DNA of 64,000 nt, from positions 1-64,000 of the forward strand of contig JAPLOF010000020.1 in assembly GCA_026692665.1 (NCBI GenBank). The letters are read 5' to 3'. The translations under genes were made by a program, and so were the position numbers. The notes below the pieces were generated by a model. The model ran no database searches, was not told the origin of the DNA, and worked only from the letters and a program-made list of their open reading frames with translations. Source of the DNA: Planctomycetota bacterium (GTDB lineage Bacteria; Planctomycetota; UBA1135; GCA-002686595). Positions within the stretch are counted from its first letter, which is position 1; every line of letters begins with the position of its first letter. Positions 43,054 through 52,161 of this stretch are shown here, piece after piece.

Positions 43054-43694
43054 TCGCCGTCCTCCTCGGGGCGGCCGAGCATGCGCCGTACCGCGCGGCG
43101 CAGGATGCCGTAGACGACGGCGAACGGCGCGATCGCGATCAGCGCCGCCATGAGGACGGGGAAGAGCCAGCCGTCCTCCGGCTCGCCGCCCAGGTCGCGT
43201 AGCTCACGCGCCAGCGCCGGGCCGATCACGGCGATGCGGAACAGCGCGTACGCGCCGAGCATCGCGCTCAAGGTCCACAGACCCGGAGCGGGCCCGTCCT
43301 TGGTCCACGCGAGGACGGCGATCAGCGTGCCGACGCCGAGGAAGAGGACGCCCAGCGTGCGCTCGCCCGATGCGCGATCCTCGAGCAGCGCGCGCTCGCG
43401 CTCCAGGAAGTCGTCCGCGACGAGCAGCGCTTCGCGCTCGGCCCGCCGCGCGCGCCAGCGATCGATGCGGCGCGGCAGCAGGAAGAGCAGCACGCAGCCG
43501 ACGTGCACCCAGTGCCCGATCCCGGCGGCGAGGAGGCCGCTCAGCGCGACGAGCACGATGCCCGCGATCGGACCGTACTCCGACCACCACAACCGCCGCC
43601 GCGTGCGCCGCGGGTCGAAGCCCGCCGCGCGGAGCCGGGTGGCGGCGCGGCCCAAGTCGAGTTCCAGGCTCTCCAGCCCTCGGGTTTCGTTCAT
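43050..43694 (-). CDS. Polytopic membrane protein coupled to a sigma factor
   Basis: 214 residues from ATG 43694. About four membrane helices (near 42-60, 61-75, 115-132, 137-155, and a last one near 175-195), connected by Arg/Glu-rich loops (DRWRARRAEREALL). No family recognised. Because it overlaps the ECF sigma gene directly, it may sequester or sense for the sigma factor; this is an inference from position only. Divergent from the sigma-factor fusion at 43991 across a 296-base gap in which I see no gene. Confidence 0.65.
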   Translation of the reverse strand: MNETRGLESLELDLGRAATRLRAAGFDPRRTRRRLWWSEYGPIAGIVLVALSGLLAAGIGHWVHVGCVLLFLLPRRIDRWRARRAEREALLVADDFLERERALLEDRASGERTLGVLFLGVGTLIAVLAWTKDGPAPGLWTLSAMLGAYALFRIAVIGPALARELRDLGGEPEDGWLFPVLMAALIAIAPFAVVYGILRRAVRRMLGRPEEDGE

Positions 43695-43990
43695 GACGCG
43701 GGCTTGGAGAGGCGCTGGCGGCCGAGCCTTCGGTCGAATTCGCGAAAACCCGCGCAAGCGGCGGCCGGGCGGGCTGGGAACCTACTGGCCGGGCCGTGGG
43801 GCGTCGAGCGCAGGCCGGACGGTCGGGACGGCCCGCGTTCGGGCCACCGGGCGCGGCTACCTTGCGGGCCGGATGCCGCGATCCCCGCGGTGCTCCGCCG
43901 TCGCGCGCGACCGGGGGGGGGGCGGGGAGTTCGCGCGCCGGCGGCGCGGATCCTCCGTAACGCCCCGGCCTTCCCGTCCAATACTCACCG

Positions 43991-46900
43991 ATGCGACCCG
44001 GCCCCACGGAGACCTGCTTCGAGCGCTGGCGCGCCCACGGCGACGCGACCGCGCTGGCCGAGGTCTTCGATGCGCTCGCACCGGGGCTCCTGCGGCTCGC
44101 GATTCACCTCGTGGGCGACGCGGCGGCGGCGGAGGACCTGGTCCAGCAGACGTTCGTGACCGCGATGGAGCGCGCGGCGAGCTGGGACGCGCGCCGCCCG
44201 CTCGAGCCGTGGCTGCAGGGGATCCTGGCGAACCACGCGCGCGACCTGCGGAAGAGCGCGCGGCGCACGCACGATCCCGAGTTCGATCTGGAGAGAGTGC
44301 TCGCGCGCGAGGAGGACGCGCCGCTCGAGTCGGCGTCGCGTCGCGAGCTGTCGGGCGAGCTCGCACGCGCGGTCGATGCGCTCGAGGAGCCTTATCGCGC
44401 GGCGGTCTTGCTGCGTTTGCGGCACGGAATGGAGGCGGCGGACATCGCGCACGTGCTTGGCCGCAGTCCGGGCGCCGTGCGCGTCCAGTTGCACCGTGCG
44501 CGCGAGCTCCTGAAGCGCGCGCTGCCGGCGGGGATCGCGAGCGCGCTCCTGCTGCTCGCGGAGCCGGCGCGCGGACTCGATGGTGCGCGCAATCAAGTTC
44601 TTGCACACGCAGCGCGGCTCGCGCCCGCGGCGGGAGTCGGTGGGGGACTGCTCGGGGGAGCGCTGGTCATGAAGAAGCTCGTGGTGGCAGGCGCAGTCGT
44701 TCTCGTGCTCGCGGCGGCGTGGTGGTGGGCCCAGCGGCCCGTGGAATCCATCGAGCGAGACGGCGGCGCGAGCACGGTCGTGAGCGCGGCATCGGACGGC
44801 GTGCGGGGCAAGGACGAGGTCGCGGAGCCGCTCGCCCCGCGCGCCGAGGCCGAGCGTGCTCCCGCGGCGACGAGCGCGCCGGTCGCCGCCGCAGCGCTCG
44901 TGCCGTTCCCCGTGCGCGTCGTCGACGGCGAGACGGGGCTCCCGGTCGCGGGCACGCGCCTCGCGTTCTTCCCGCCGAAGCGCGGCACGTGGTCGGAGCT
45001 GCGCATGCGCTGGCCGGAGCGCTTCCACGTCGACTCGCGCGGCTCTGAGCTCGTGCACGACTGGCCCTGGTTCCGCTCGAAGCCGACGACGCGCGAGCGG
45101 CTCGACGTCGATCCGATCGTGTCGTACGAGGGCCCGCTCCCGGGCGAGACGCCGATCGCGACGGCCGTCAGCGACGACGAGGGGAACGCCGTCGTCGAGC
45201 TCGGTCCCGAGCAGGCCTTCGTCGTCGCCGATCATCCGGCGTACGCGACGCGCGGCATGCCGCCGGAGCTCGTGCGCACGGTGAACTGGGCGGACGGGAA
45301 GGTCTCGCGCGTCGACACGTTCCGCGACGAGGCACTCGTCGTGAAGCTCCACCGGCCGCGCGTCCTGCGCGGGCAGCTCATCGACCCCGAGGGACGTCCG
45401 CTCGCCGAGCGAGTGCCTCTAAGGGTCGATGGGAGCGGCGACGGGGACCTGCTCGCGAACGGCTGGCGATCCATCGTTCCGACGGGGACTTGGACGGTCT
45501 GGACGAACCCGAACGGGAGCTTCGAGGCCGAGGTCGCGGCCAAGATGGTGTCCGTGAACTCGCTCGACCCGCGCTGGTCGGTCGCACGCAGCGCCATGCA
45601 TCCCGTGAGGAAGGAGGACTGGCACTTCGGGAACACCTACATGCTCGACGGGATGATCGACGGAGGGGAGCTGGCCTGGATCCCGCTGTGCCGCATGCCC
45701 ACCGTCGCCGTGCGTTCCGCGCTCGACGACGCGCCTCTGCGCGACTTTCGGATGCTGGTCATCGGCCTCGAGAGCAAGTACCCGCGCAGCCAGGTGATCC
45801 GCGTCCGATCCGAGGACGGCCGCGCGCCGCTGCTCGACGACCGCGATTTCGAGCGCTGGTCGCAGAAGGTGGGGCCGCTCGGGATCCACGTTCTCGCCGA
45901 CGGCTTCGCGCCGGGCTACGTGGAGTGCGCCGAGCCCGTCAAGGCGGGCGAGCTCGTCGTGCGCCTCCAGCCGGGCGCGTGCCCCGAAGTCGCTGGCACG
46001 GTCCAGGACGGCGGGCGTCCGCTCGCGGGCGCGAGCGTCCTGCTCGCGGCGTCGAACCGCTGGAACTGGAACTGCGACGACGAGCTCCAGCGCGCCGGGC
46101 TCGCGGCGTCGACGGACGAGCTCGGCCGCTTCTCGGTCCGCGCGCCGCCCGGCGGCTGGGTCGTGACCGTGGCGCACGGCGCGCGCTCGCAGTGCCGCTT
46201 CGTCGAGCATCCCGCGGCGCAGCCGCTCGCGATCGACCTCGCGCGCGACACGGTCGTCGAGTTCGTGGTCGACGCGCCGCCCGGCACGAAGTTCGAGGAC
46301 CTGTTCGCGAACCTCTACTCGGGGACGGCGGTCAATCAGGGCCTCGAGATCGACGCGCAGGGCCGCGCGCGCTTCGGATCGCTGCCCGCGGGCCGCTACA
46401 AGGCCTTGATGCGCGGCCCGGACGGCGCGCTCGAGGCCGCGCCGGGCGACGACGAGTTCGACCTCGCCGCGGACAAGACGCGCACGCTGCACTTCCGGAT
46501 CGACCCGACGAACGGCCCGCGTCACGCGCGGCTCGTCGTCGACGGGCTGGCGACGCTCGAGGGCTGGAAGGCGCTGGCTTGGGCGTCGAACGCGGCCGCG
46601 GTCGCCGTCGAGCCCGACGGACGCGTGCCGCTCGACGTCGGCTGGAAGCCGTCGCGCCTGCGGATCGAGGCGCCCGACGGCACGACGTACGTGTTCGACG
46701 TGCCGTTCGAATCGGCCGGCGAGCCCGTGCTGCGCATCGCGCGCGGGCGCGGCGAGGTGCGCGGGCGCCTCGTGCGCGCCGACGGACGACCGCAGACGGG
46801 ACGCCGGATCGCGGCGACGACCTCCGGGGACGAGCACGGCCTCGTGCGGATCGAGGCCCCCGTCGATCGCGAGGGTCGAGTCCGTCTCGACGCCCTGGTC

Positions 46901-47329
46901 CCCGGCGAGGCCACGCTGACCGTCGCCATGTACAACGGACAAGAGGAGTACGACGGCCTGAACTCCGTGCGCTTCGCCTGCCGCGCCGAGGCGGGTGCCT
47001 CGACGCGCGAGATCGAGATCGCGCTCCCGGGCGGCCTCGACCCCGCGGCCGCCGGCGGCCGCATCGCGTTGAGCGGCGTCGCGCGCGACGGCGACGCCCC
47101 GGCGGCGGGGCGCAACCTGTGGATCGTCGCGTACTTCGACTCCGCCGAAGGCACGCTCCAGGTCGCGACATCGACGACCGTGCTGTCGGACGGGACCTAC
47201 GCGCTCGCCACGCTGCCCGCCGCGCGCCACACGGTGACGACGTGGTTCGAGGGCGGGAGGAGCTGGTCCCGGGAGTTCACGCTGCCTCTCGACGTCGCCG
47301 AGGCGCGGATGGACTTCACGATCCGCTGA
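43991..47329 (+). CDS. ECF sigma factor fused to membrane helix and large beta-domain region
   Basis: 1112 residues in one uninterrupted frame. Residues about 20-90 are sigma region 2 (EDLVQQTFVTAMERA, PWLQGILANHARDLRK), and 120-178 region 4 (EEPYRAAVLLRLRHGMEAADIA, RSPGAVRVQLHRARELL). After a hydrophobic patch (181-192) a strong membrane helix lies at 228-246 (KKLVVAGAVVLVLAAAWWW). The remaining 860 residues contain carboxypeptidase-regulatory-like beta domains (VRVVDGETGLPVAGTRLAFF, LRGQLIDPEGRPLAERVPL, AGTVQDGGRPLAGASVLL and others). The plan is a sigma factor tethered to the membrane with its sensor outside. An internal ATG (codon 227) behind GGGGGAG could give a second, sigma-free product. 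No separate anti-sigma gene is needed in this design. Confidence 0.85.
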   Translation: MRPGPTETCFERWRAHGDATALAEVFDALAPGLLRLAIHLVGDAAAAEDLVQQTFVTAMERAASWDARRPLEPWLQGILANHARDLRKSARRTHDPEFDLERVLAREEDAPLESASRRELSGELARAVDALEEPYRAAVLLRLRHGMEAADIAHVLGRSPGAVRVQLHRARELLKRALPAGIASALLLLAEPARGLDGARNQVLAHAARLAPAAGVGGGLLGGALVMKKLVVAGAVVLVLAAAWWWAQRPVESIERDGGASTVVSAASDGVRGKDEVAEPLAPRAEAERAPAATSAPVAAAALVPFPVRVVDGETGLPVAGTRLAFFPPKRGTWSELRMRWPERFHVDSRGSELVHDWPWFRSKPTTRERLDVDPIVSYEGPLPGETPIATAVSDDEGNAVVELGPEQAFVVADHPAYATRGMPPELVRTVNWADGKVSRVDTFRDEALVVKLHRPRVLRGQLIDPEGRPLAERVPLRVDGSGDGDLLANGWRSIVPTGTWTVWTNPNGSFEAEVAAKMVSVNSLDPRWSVARSAMHPVRKEDWHFGNTYMLDGMIDGGELAWIPLCRMPTVAVRSALDDAPLRDFRMLVIGLESKYPRSQVIRVRSEDGRAPLLDDRDFERWSQKVGPLGIHVLADGFAPGYVECAEPVKAGELVVRLQPGACPEVAGTVQDGGRPLAGASVLLAASNRWNWNCDDELQRAGLAASTDELGRFSVRAPPGGWVVTVAHGARSQCRFVEHPAAQPLAIDLARDTVVEFVVDAPPGTKFEDLFANLYSGTAVNQGLEIDAQGRARFGSLPAGRYKALMRGPDGALEAAPGDDEFDLAADKTRTLHFRIDPTNGPRHARLVVDGLATLEGWKALAWASNAAAVAVEPDGRVPLDVGWKPSRLRIEAPDGTTYVFDVPFESAGEPVLRIARGRGEVRGRLVRADGRPQTGRRIAATTSGDEHGLVRIEAPVDREGRVRLDALVPGEATLTVAMYNGQEEYDGLNSVRFACRAEAGASTREIEIALPGGLDPAAAGGRIALSGVARDGDAPAAGRNLWIVAYFDSAEGTLQVATSTTVLSDGTYALATLPAARHTVTTWFEGGRSWSREFTLPLDVAEARMDFTIR

Positions 47330-47379
47330 CGGCGGCGCGACTTCCGCCGGATTCCCGTGACGTCGGGGCCGCGGAGTGC

Positions 47380-47521
47380 GACACGCGGCGTGCAGAGCCT
47401 GGAGCAGGACCTCGATCGCTGGCGGACGCCGGGGAAGTCGATGCGCTGGCGCACATGCTCGACGCGCAGGCGCCGCCTCCCCTGGGCTCGCACGATCCGT
47501 GGAGCCGGATGCGAGCGCGGC
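47380..47521 (+). pseudogene. Decayed gene fragment
   Basis: Directly after the sigma fusion, the plus strand shows protein-like sense in two frames in succession: SLEQDLDRWRTPG in one, then AGEVDALAHMLDAQAPPPL and PWSRMRARL in another, without a start codon. This looks like the N-terminal part of an anti-sigma-like or helical protein broken by a frameshift. It ends where the transposase gene begins to overlap on the other strand (47522), so the insertion of that gene may have truncated it. Low confidence because the match is by composition only. Confidence 0.3.
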
Positions 47522-48217
47522 TCAGCCGGGCTCGGGCCACGCGGGATCCCAGGCCGCACCGCCGCGAGGCGCTTCGCGCGTCGAGATCAGGCCGCCCCTC
47601 GTCCACCCGAACGAGAGCAACCACGACTTCGCGCGCGGCAGAGGTCGGTCCGTGCGCGGCGAACGGTCGGCCCAGCCTTCGAACCACGGGCCGGACGAGC
47701 AGGCGTCGATCCCGAGGATCCGCGCACCGTGCTTGCGCGCGTTGTGCAGCGCGTAGACGAGCACCTGGCGGACCTCGCGGGGCGTCTTCAGCACGCGCGC
47801 GTGGTACCGGTCCTGGATCACGCGACCGCGACGCTCCCAGGCCCGGTTGAGCGCCTTCGCGAGTCGCACGAGCAACCCTTTCATCCCGCGGCCGAGGGCG
47901 CGCTCGTTCTGCGCCTCGACGACGAAGTGCAGGTGTGTCGATTGGATCGAGTACTCCACGAGCCGGAACCCGAACCGGTCCGCGCCGGCGGCGAGCGTGC
48001 GACGCAGGAGCGCGAGAGTGCTCTCGCGCCGGAGGTTCGGCAGGCCCTCGACGAGCTTCGTCGTCACGAAGACCGGCGTGTGGCGTGTCACGCGCGCTCG
48101 CGGGGCGTGCGCGACGAGTGCGTGCTCGCCAGCGGGCTTGCGACCTGCTCCGGTTCGCGTCCCTCCGCGGAGGAAGAGCGCAAGCTGTTCGACGTTGCTC
48201 TCTCGAGTGCGACGCAT
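47522..48217 (-). CDS. RAYT/IS200-like Y1 transposase
   Basis: 231 residues from ATG 48217. The Y1 transposase fold is seen: HUH-type pair H95-x-H97 in THLHFVVEA, the RAYT-like segment GRVIQDRYHARVLKTP (about 131-146) and the catalytic-tyrosine region VLVYALHNARKHG (Y155). RAYT proteins are domesticated or mobile single-strand transposases linked to palindromic REP sequences. Start choice: GGAGG stands 6 bases before ATG 48217, inside the loop of a perfect hairpin. Upstream in-frame ATG codons (for instance 48235) would lie in the other arm. No flanking inverted repeats of an IS were found, as expected for this class. Confidence 0.8.
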   Translation of the reverse strand: MRRTRESNVEQLALFLRGGTRTGAGRKPAGEHALVAHAPRARVTRHTPVFVTTKLVEGLPNLRRESTLALLRRTLAAGADRFGFRLVEYSIQSTHLHFVVEAQNERALGRGMKGLLVRLAKALNRAWERRGRVIQDRYHARVLKTPREVRQVLVYALHNARKHGARILGIDACSSGPWFEGWADRSPRTDRPLPRAKSWLLSFGWTRGGLISTREAPRGGAAWDPAWPEPG

Positions 48218-48236
48218 GGAATGCCTCCATTCCATG
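48215..48236 (-). promoter_or_regulatory. Hairpin holding the transposase ribosome site and start codon
   Basis: The minus strand reads CATGGAATG-GAGG-CATTCCATG: a perfect nine-base stem whose loop carries the core of the ribosome site and whose 3' arm contains the ATG of the transposase. Folding would hide the start codon and limit translation, a known way to keep transposase levels low; the palindrome could also be a binding site for the enzyme itself. Confidence 0.65.
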
Positions 48237-48869
48237 GACGATCGGCAGGTCTCGCGGTCGCAGGAAATCTCGGAGAAACGTGGGTTCGTCGGCGATGCAG
48301 GTCGCTCGTCGGACTTTGATTCGGCGGACATCGAAGGTGGCCTCGATCCGGCTCGTCCGTGGCGAGGACGGCGCGGGTCGTCAAGTGCGGGCGAGGTCCG
48401 GTCGCAAGGAGTTCACGCCGCGACCGGTCGGAGTCGATCCGCATCTCAGGCGAATGCCGCTTCGGCGCTCGCGCTGTGGCGACCGTTCCGCGAGCACCGT
48501 CGGCAGCGACACGACGGTGGAGAACGAGCGCTGTTCGCGCCGACGCTCCGCTCGAGCTTCCTCCCGCGGGATGCACGCCGTCGCCGCCGACTCGGAGTTC
48601 GCGGCCACCATCGAGCCGCCCTCCGTGCCTCGCGGATCGTCCAGGCTCCTCGCCCCGAAGGCCGCGGCTCGAAACGGACCCGATCGGCTGTCCGTCGGTC
48701 GCGACGACTCCAGCTGTCGCGTACCTGAGCGCCTCGGCTTCCGAGCCGTGGCTTGCGGACACGGAGCTGGGTCAACTTCCGGCGCGCGCGTCGGGTTCCC
48801 AATGCACGAGCCCGACCGCGCAGCGCGCCGTCGGGCTCGTCGTCGATCGCGTGGGGCGATCCGTCGCTC
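48237..48869. other. 633 bases without a supported gene
   Basis: Several open frames cross this stretch on both strands, but none has a protein-like composition, a start with ribosome site or a recognisable family. Codon-position GC bias is weaker than in the surrounding genes. It lies between the transposase and the ferredoxin and may be decayed or inserted DNA. Confidence 0.4.
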
Positions 48870-49136
48870 TCAGCGGTTCTGCGTGAACCAGTCCGCGTTG
48901 ATCTTCTTGTACGAGGCCCACTTCTCGGGCAGCTCGGCCTCGTCGAAGATCGCGTCCACCGGGCACTCCGGCGCGCAGGCCCCGCAGTCGATGCACTCGT
49001 CGGGGTTGATGTACAGCATGGTGTACTTTGCGAAGTCCTTGTCGTCCTTCGTCGGGTGGATGCAGTCCACCGGGCAGACTTCGACGCAGGCGGTGTCCTT
49101 CGTATTCACGCACGGCTCGGCGATCACGTAGGTCAT
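48870..49136 (-). CDS. Seven- or eight-iron ferredoxin
   Basis: 88 residues. Two iron-sulfur binding patterns: [17 protein letters not shown] with C9, C17, C21 and C25 (the Cx7Cx3C spacing of the FdxA type, where one cluster is usually [3Fe-4S]) and [12 protein letters not shown] for a [4Fe-4S] cluster. Cytoplasmic electron carrier. It has the FdxA-like end (WFTQNR) and is monocistronic, divergent from plsY with 221 bases between. Partner enzymes cannot be named from the context. Confidence 0.93.
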   Translation of the reverse strand: MTYVIAEPCVNTKDTACVEVCPVDCIHPTKDDKDFAKYTMLYINPDECIDCGACAPECPVDAIFDEAELPEKWASYKKINADWFTQNR

Positions 49137-49357
49137 CGGGTGGGGCTCCTCGGTCGGTGCTCTCGGACGGGCTCGGCTCTCGTTCGGTCCGGCGTTTCGC
49201 GGCGGTTCGAGTCGGAAGATGGTAGGGCGCTCCCGCCACGTTGCAACCCTGCTGGATCCGCTCCGGGGCCCGCCCCGGATGCACCCGGCTGGCGCGCGCG
49301 GAGAGGCCCAGGAATCGGTATCGTGCTCGGCGCGCGCGCCCCGGCCGCGCGTCCCCC

Positions 49358-50053
49358 GTGCCTCCCGCCCTCCTCGTCGAGTCCACCGGCTCCGTGCTGC
49401 TCGCCGGCCCCTGGTCGTGGGTCGCGATCGCGGCCGCCTACCTGATCGGCGCCATCCCCTTCGGCCTGATCCTGGCCCGGGTCGTCAAGGGCGTCGACAT
49501 CCGGACGATCGGCAGCGGGAACATCGGCGCCACGAACGCGATCCGCGCCATGGGCCGCGGGTGGGGCTACGTGGTCTTCGCCTGCGACTTCCTGAAGGGG
49601 TTCCTGCCCACGCTGGCGGTCGAGCACCTGTTCGGGAGCACGCTCGAGGACCGGGAACTGCTCCAGATCCTCGTCGGCGCCGCGGCGACGCTCGGCCACT
49701 GCTACTCGCCGTACCTCGGTTTCACGGGCGGCAAGGGCGTCGCGACCGGTTGTGGCGGGATCCTGGCGCTCTCGTGGCCGACGTTCGTTGCGGGCGGCGT
49801 CGTATGGCTCGCGACCAGGCTCATCACCGGCTACGCCGGCCTCGCGTCGATCCTCATGGGCCTCGCGTTCCCCATCGCGGTCGCGATCCGGCACGGCACG
49901 GAGCGGCGCGCGATGCTCGTCGGCGCGATGGCGCTGGCGCTGCTCATCGTGACGCGCCACCGCGGCAACATCCAACGCATGATGGACGGCACCGAGCCGA
50001 ACGCGCGCAAGAAACGCAGCGAACCGCCGCCGGCGGCGAGGCCCCATGGCTGA
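49358..50053 (+). CDS. plsY: Glycerol-3-phosphate acyltransferase PlsY
   Basis: 231 residues from GTG 49358; this start gives about 25 residues more than usual, so a later start is possible. PlsY transfers the acyl group from acyl phosphate to glycerol 3-phosphate in the inner membrane. The three signature motifs are present: SGNIGATN (53-60), [11 protein letters not shown] (about 126-136) and [14 protein letters not shown] near the C-terminus, with five to seven membrane helices. It overlaps gpsA by eight bases; the two enzymes catalyse successive use and supply of glycerol 3-phosphate, so the coupling makes sense. Confidence 0.94.
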   Translation: MPPALLVESTGSVLLAGPWSWVAIAAAYLIGAIPFGLILARVVKGVDIRTIGSGNIGATNAIRAMGRGWGYVVFACDFLKGFLPTLAVEHLFGSTLEDRELLQILVGAAATLGHCYSPYLGFTGGKGVATGCGGILALSWPTFVAGGVVWLATRLITGYAGLASILMGLAFPIAVAIRHGTERRAMLVGAMALALLIVTRHRGNIQRMMDGTEPNARKKRSEPPPAARPHG

Positions 50054-51083
50054 GCGCAACGACGTCCAGCGCGCGCTGGTGATCGGCGATGGCGGTTGGG
50101 GGACGACCCTGGCGCTCGCGCTGCACCGGAACGGCATCCAAGTCCGTCTCTGGAGCGCATTCCCCGAGCAGGCGCGCGAGATGCGCGAGCAGCGCGAGAA
50201 CAAGCGCTTCCTGCCCGGCGTGAAGCTGCCGGCCGACCTGGAGGTCACCGCGGACGCGATGCGTGCCGCGCAGGGCGTGGACTTCGTCGTCAGCGTCGTG
50301 CCGACCCAGTACCTGCGCGGCATCGCGCGGGCCTTCGAGGAGGCTCTGCCCGGCAAGGTCCCGATCGTCTCGGCGACGAAGGGCATCGAGATCGAGACGT
50401 TCCGCACGCCCACGCAGGTGCTGCGCGAGGTGCTGGGGGAGCGCTCGACCTGCGTCCTGACCGGCCCGAGCCACGCCGAGGAGGTCGCGCTGGGCAAGCC
50501 CTGCTCGATCATCGCGGCCAGCGAGGACCAGGCGTTCGCGCGCCGCGTCCAGAAGGCGTTCTCGTCGAACTCGTTCCGCATCTACACGAGCCGCGACCCG
50601 GTCGGCGCGGAGCTCGCCGCCGCGCTCAAGAACGTCATCGCCATCGGCGCCGGGATCAGCGACGGGCTCGAGCTGGGCGACAACGCGAAGTCGGCGCTCA
50701 TGACGCGCGGCATGGTCGAGATGGCGCGCTTCGGGCGCTCGCGCGGCGCCAAGTCCGAGACGTTCTTCGGCCTGGCCGGGATCGGCGACCTGATCACGAC
50801 CTGCTGCTCGCGCCACTCGCGCAACCGCGCGGTGGGGGAGGCGATCGGCCGCGGCAAGAAGCTCGAGGCCGTGCTGGCCAGCACGCGCACCGTCGCCGAG
50901 GGCGTGTGGACCGCGAAGGCGCTCTTCGGCCCCGAATCGGACCTCGCGGACGTGCGCATGCCGATCGCCGAGCAGGTCCACGCGGTGCTGTTCGACGGCA
51001 AGGATCCGCGCGAGGCCGTGCTCGAGCTGATGACGCGCGCGCCGGCCGGGGAGATGGACGGTCTCTCCGAGGTCAGCGGTTGA
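50046..51083 (+). CDS. gpsA: NAD(P)-dependent glycerol-3-phosphate dehydrogenase
   Basis: 345 residues. GpsA reduces dihydroxyacetone phosphate to glycerol 3-phosphate, the substrate of PlsY encoded just upstream. Rossmann start VIGDGGWGTTLA (the normal GxGxWG form reads GDGGWG), VPTQYLR, SATKGIE, LTGPSHAEEVA, ALKNVIAIGAGISDGL with the catalytic lysine, and GLAGIGDL. The stop overlaps the next start (TTGA). Confidence 0.96.
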   Translation: MAERNDVQRALVIGDGGWGTTLALALHRNGIQVRLWSAFPEQAREMREQRENKRFLPGVKLPADLEVTADAMRAAQGVDFVVSVVPTQYLRGIARAFEEALPGKVPIVSATKGIEIETFRTPTQVLREVLGERSTCVLTGPSHAEEVALGKPCSIIAASEDQAFARRVQKAFSSNSFRIYTSRDPVGAELAAALKNVIAIGAGISDGLELGDNAKSALMTRGMVEMARFGRSRGAKSETFFGLAGIGDLITTCCSRHSRNRAVGEAIGRGKKLEAVLASTRTVAEGVWTAKALFGPESDLADVRMPIAEQVHAVLFDGKDPREAVLELMTRAPAGEMDGLSEVSG

Positions 51084-51478
51084 CGCCGACGTTCGCGTTC
51101 GCGGCCGCGTTCCTCGTCACGCTCGTCCTGCTCGGCGTCGTCGCCTGGAGCGGCATGCGCGCGAAACGGCGCGTGCACATCCCGGCGGTCGGACTGACCG
51201 TCCTGTCGCTCGGGGTGACCATCTACTACGCGTACGCCCTGGGTCGTGTGCTCGACCTGAAATCGGCGGGCATCATCACGCCGATCCACCTGACCCTGGC
51301 GCGCGTGGCGACGCTCTCCATCGTGCTCACGGCCGCGCTCGGCCTCCGGACCCTGTTCTTCCAGAAGACGCTGCGCGCGCACAAGTGGTCTGCGCGGATC
51401 TCGTTGTCGCTCGTCGTGCTGGCGGCCATCACGGGCATCGTGATGGTCAGCCTCGCGGAGCCCGTTCAGCGGCCTTGA
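51080..51478 (+). CDS. Small four-helix membrane protein
   Basis: 132 residues from TTG 51080, overlapping the gpsA stop; no other start would leave the first helix intact. Four predicted membrane helices (about 3-22, 32-53, 66-86, 100-122). HLTLARVATLSIVL and RAHKWSARISLSLVVLAA may contain paired histidines such as those of DUF420/heme-transfer-like proteins, but this is not certain. Cotranscribed with the phospholipid genes; its 3' end overlaps the convergent gene at 51466 by 13 bases. Confidence 0.6.
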   Translation: MTPTFAFAAAFLVTLVLLGVVAWSGMRAKRRVHIPAVGLTVLSLGVTIYYAYALGRVLDLKSAGIITPIHLTLARVATLSIVLTAALGLRTLFFQKTLRAHKWSARISLSLVVLAAITGIVMVSLAEPVQRP

Positions 51479-51849
51479 GCCTGCACCGCGCTGCCGCTGC
51501 GCAGCGCCTCCAGGGCCCACGGCGCGGCGAGCAGCGTGACGTTGGCGAACGTCGGGACGAGCAGCACCAGGAGCCAGGCCAACTTCGCGCGCACGGCCCA
51601 GAGGACCGCGAGGAGCCCCACCACGCCGAAGGCGCACGCGATCCAGGCGGCCACGCGCAGGTCCGGGGCGATTTCCGGCGCCAGCCGGGCCAGCGCGAGG
51701 TCGATCCAGACGACGGCCCAGCCCAGGCTGGCCATCGTCATGGAGAACATCCACGTCCGATGCCGGCGCCGCGGCTTGGGACGGTCGCTCCAGAGCCTGC
51801 GTAGGGGGCGCGCCACGCCGCGATTCTGCGCGTGTTCCGCCCGACTCAC
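51466..51849 (-). CDS. Small membrane protein of unknown function
   Basis: 127 residues from GTG 51849. A basic N-terminus (RRLWSDRPKPRRRHRT) precedes three hydrophobic segments (about 37-54, 64-84, 88-112: WIACAFGVVGLLAVLWAV and LAWLLVLLVPTFANVTLL). The composition is that of a real inner membrane protein rather than a shadow of the other strand, which is noncoding over most of this length. No family recognised. Convergent with the previous gene and divergent from tRNA-Pro. Confidence 0.5.
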   Translation of the reverse strand: MSRAEHAQNRGVARPLRRLWSDRPKPRRRHRTWMFSMTMASLGWAVVWIDLALARLAPEIAPDLRVAAWIACAFGVVGLLAVLWAVRAKLAWLLVLLVPTFANVTLLAAPWALEALRSGSAVQAQGR

Positions 51850-51915
51850 AAGCTACGCGCCGTTCCGGTGGACAGCGGAGGCGCGACACGCGTAGACTCC
51901 TCGTCCACTTTCGGT

Positions 51916-51993
<78 letters not shown>

Positions 51994-52161
51994 ATCTCTC
52001 CGCACGTTTCCTCGGCACCGGCGAGGCCGGCGGAGTCCGGCAACGTCCCGTTCGCGGTGCTCGTGCCCTCGGGTCGCGCCCCCTCGGCGAGCAGCTCGGG
52101 GCCGCTGGCGTCTGCCGTGGGACCCGACGAACACCCCGTCGCTACGATTGTGCCCGGCGCC

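Noticed and set aside
44671..44680. Splitting the sigma fusion into two genes at the internal ATG
   Set aside because: The frame is continuous and such sigma fusions occur in planctomycetes; the internal start is kept only as an alternative product.
48088..48762. Minus-strand frame of 224 codons beside the transposase
   Set aside because: No protein-like composition, no ribosome site and no family; it also runs into the transposase in another frame.
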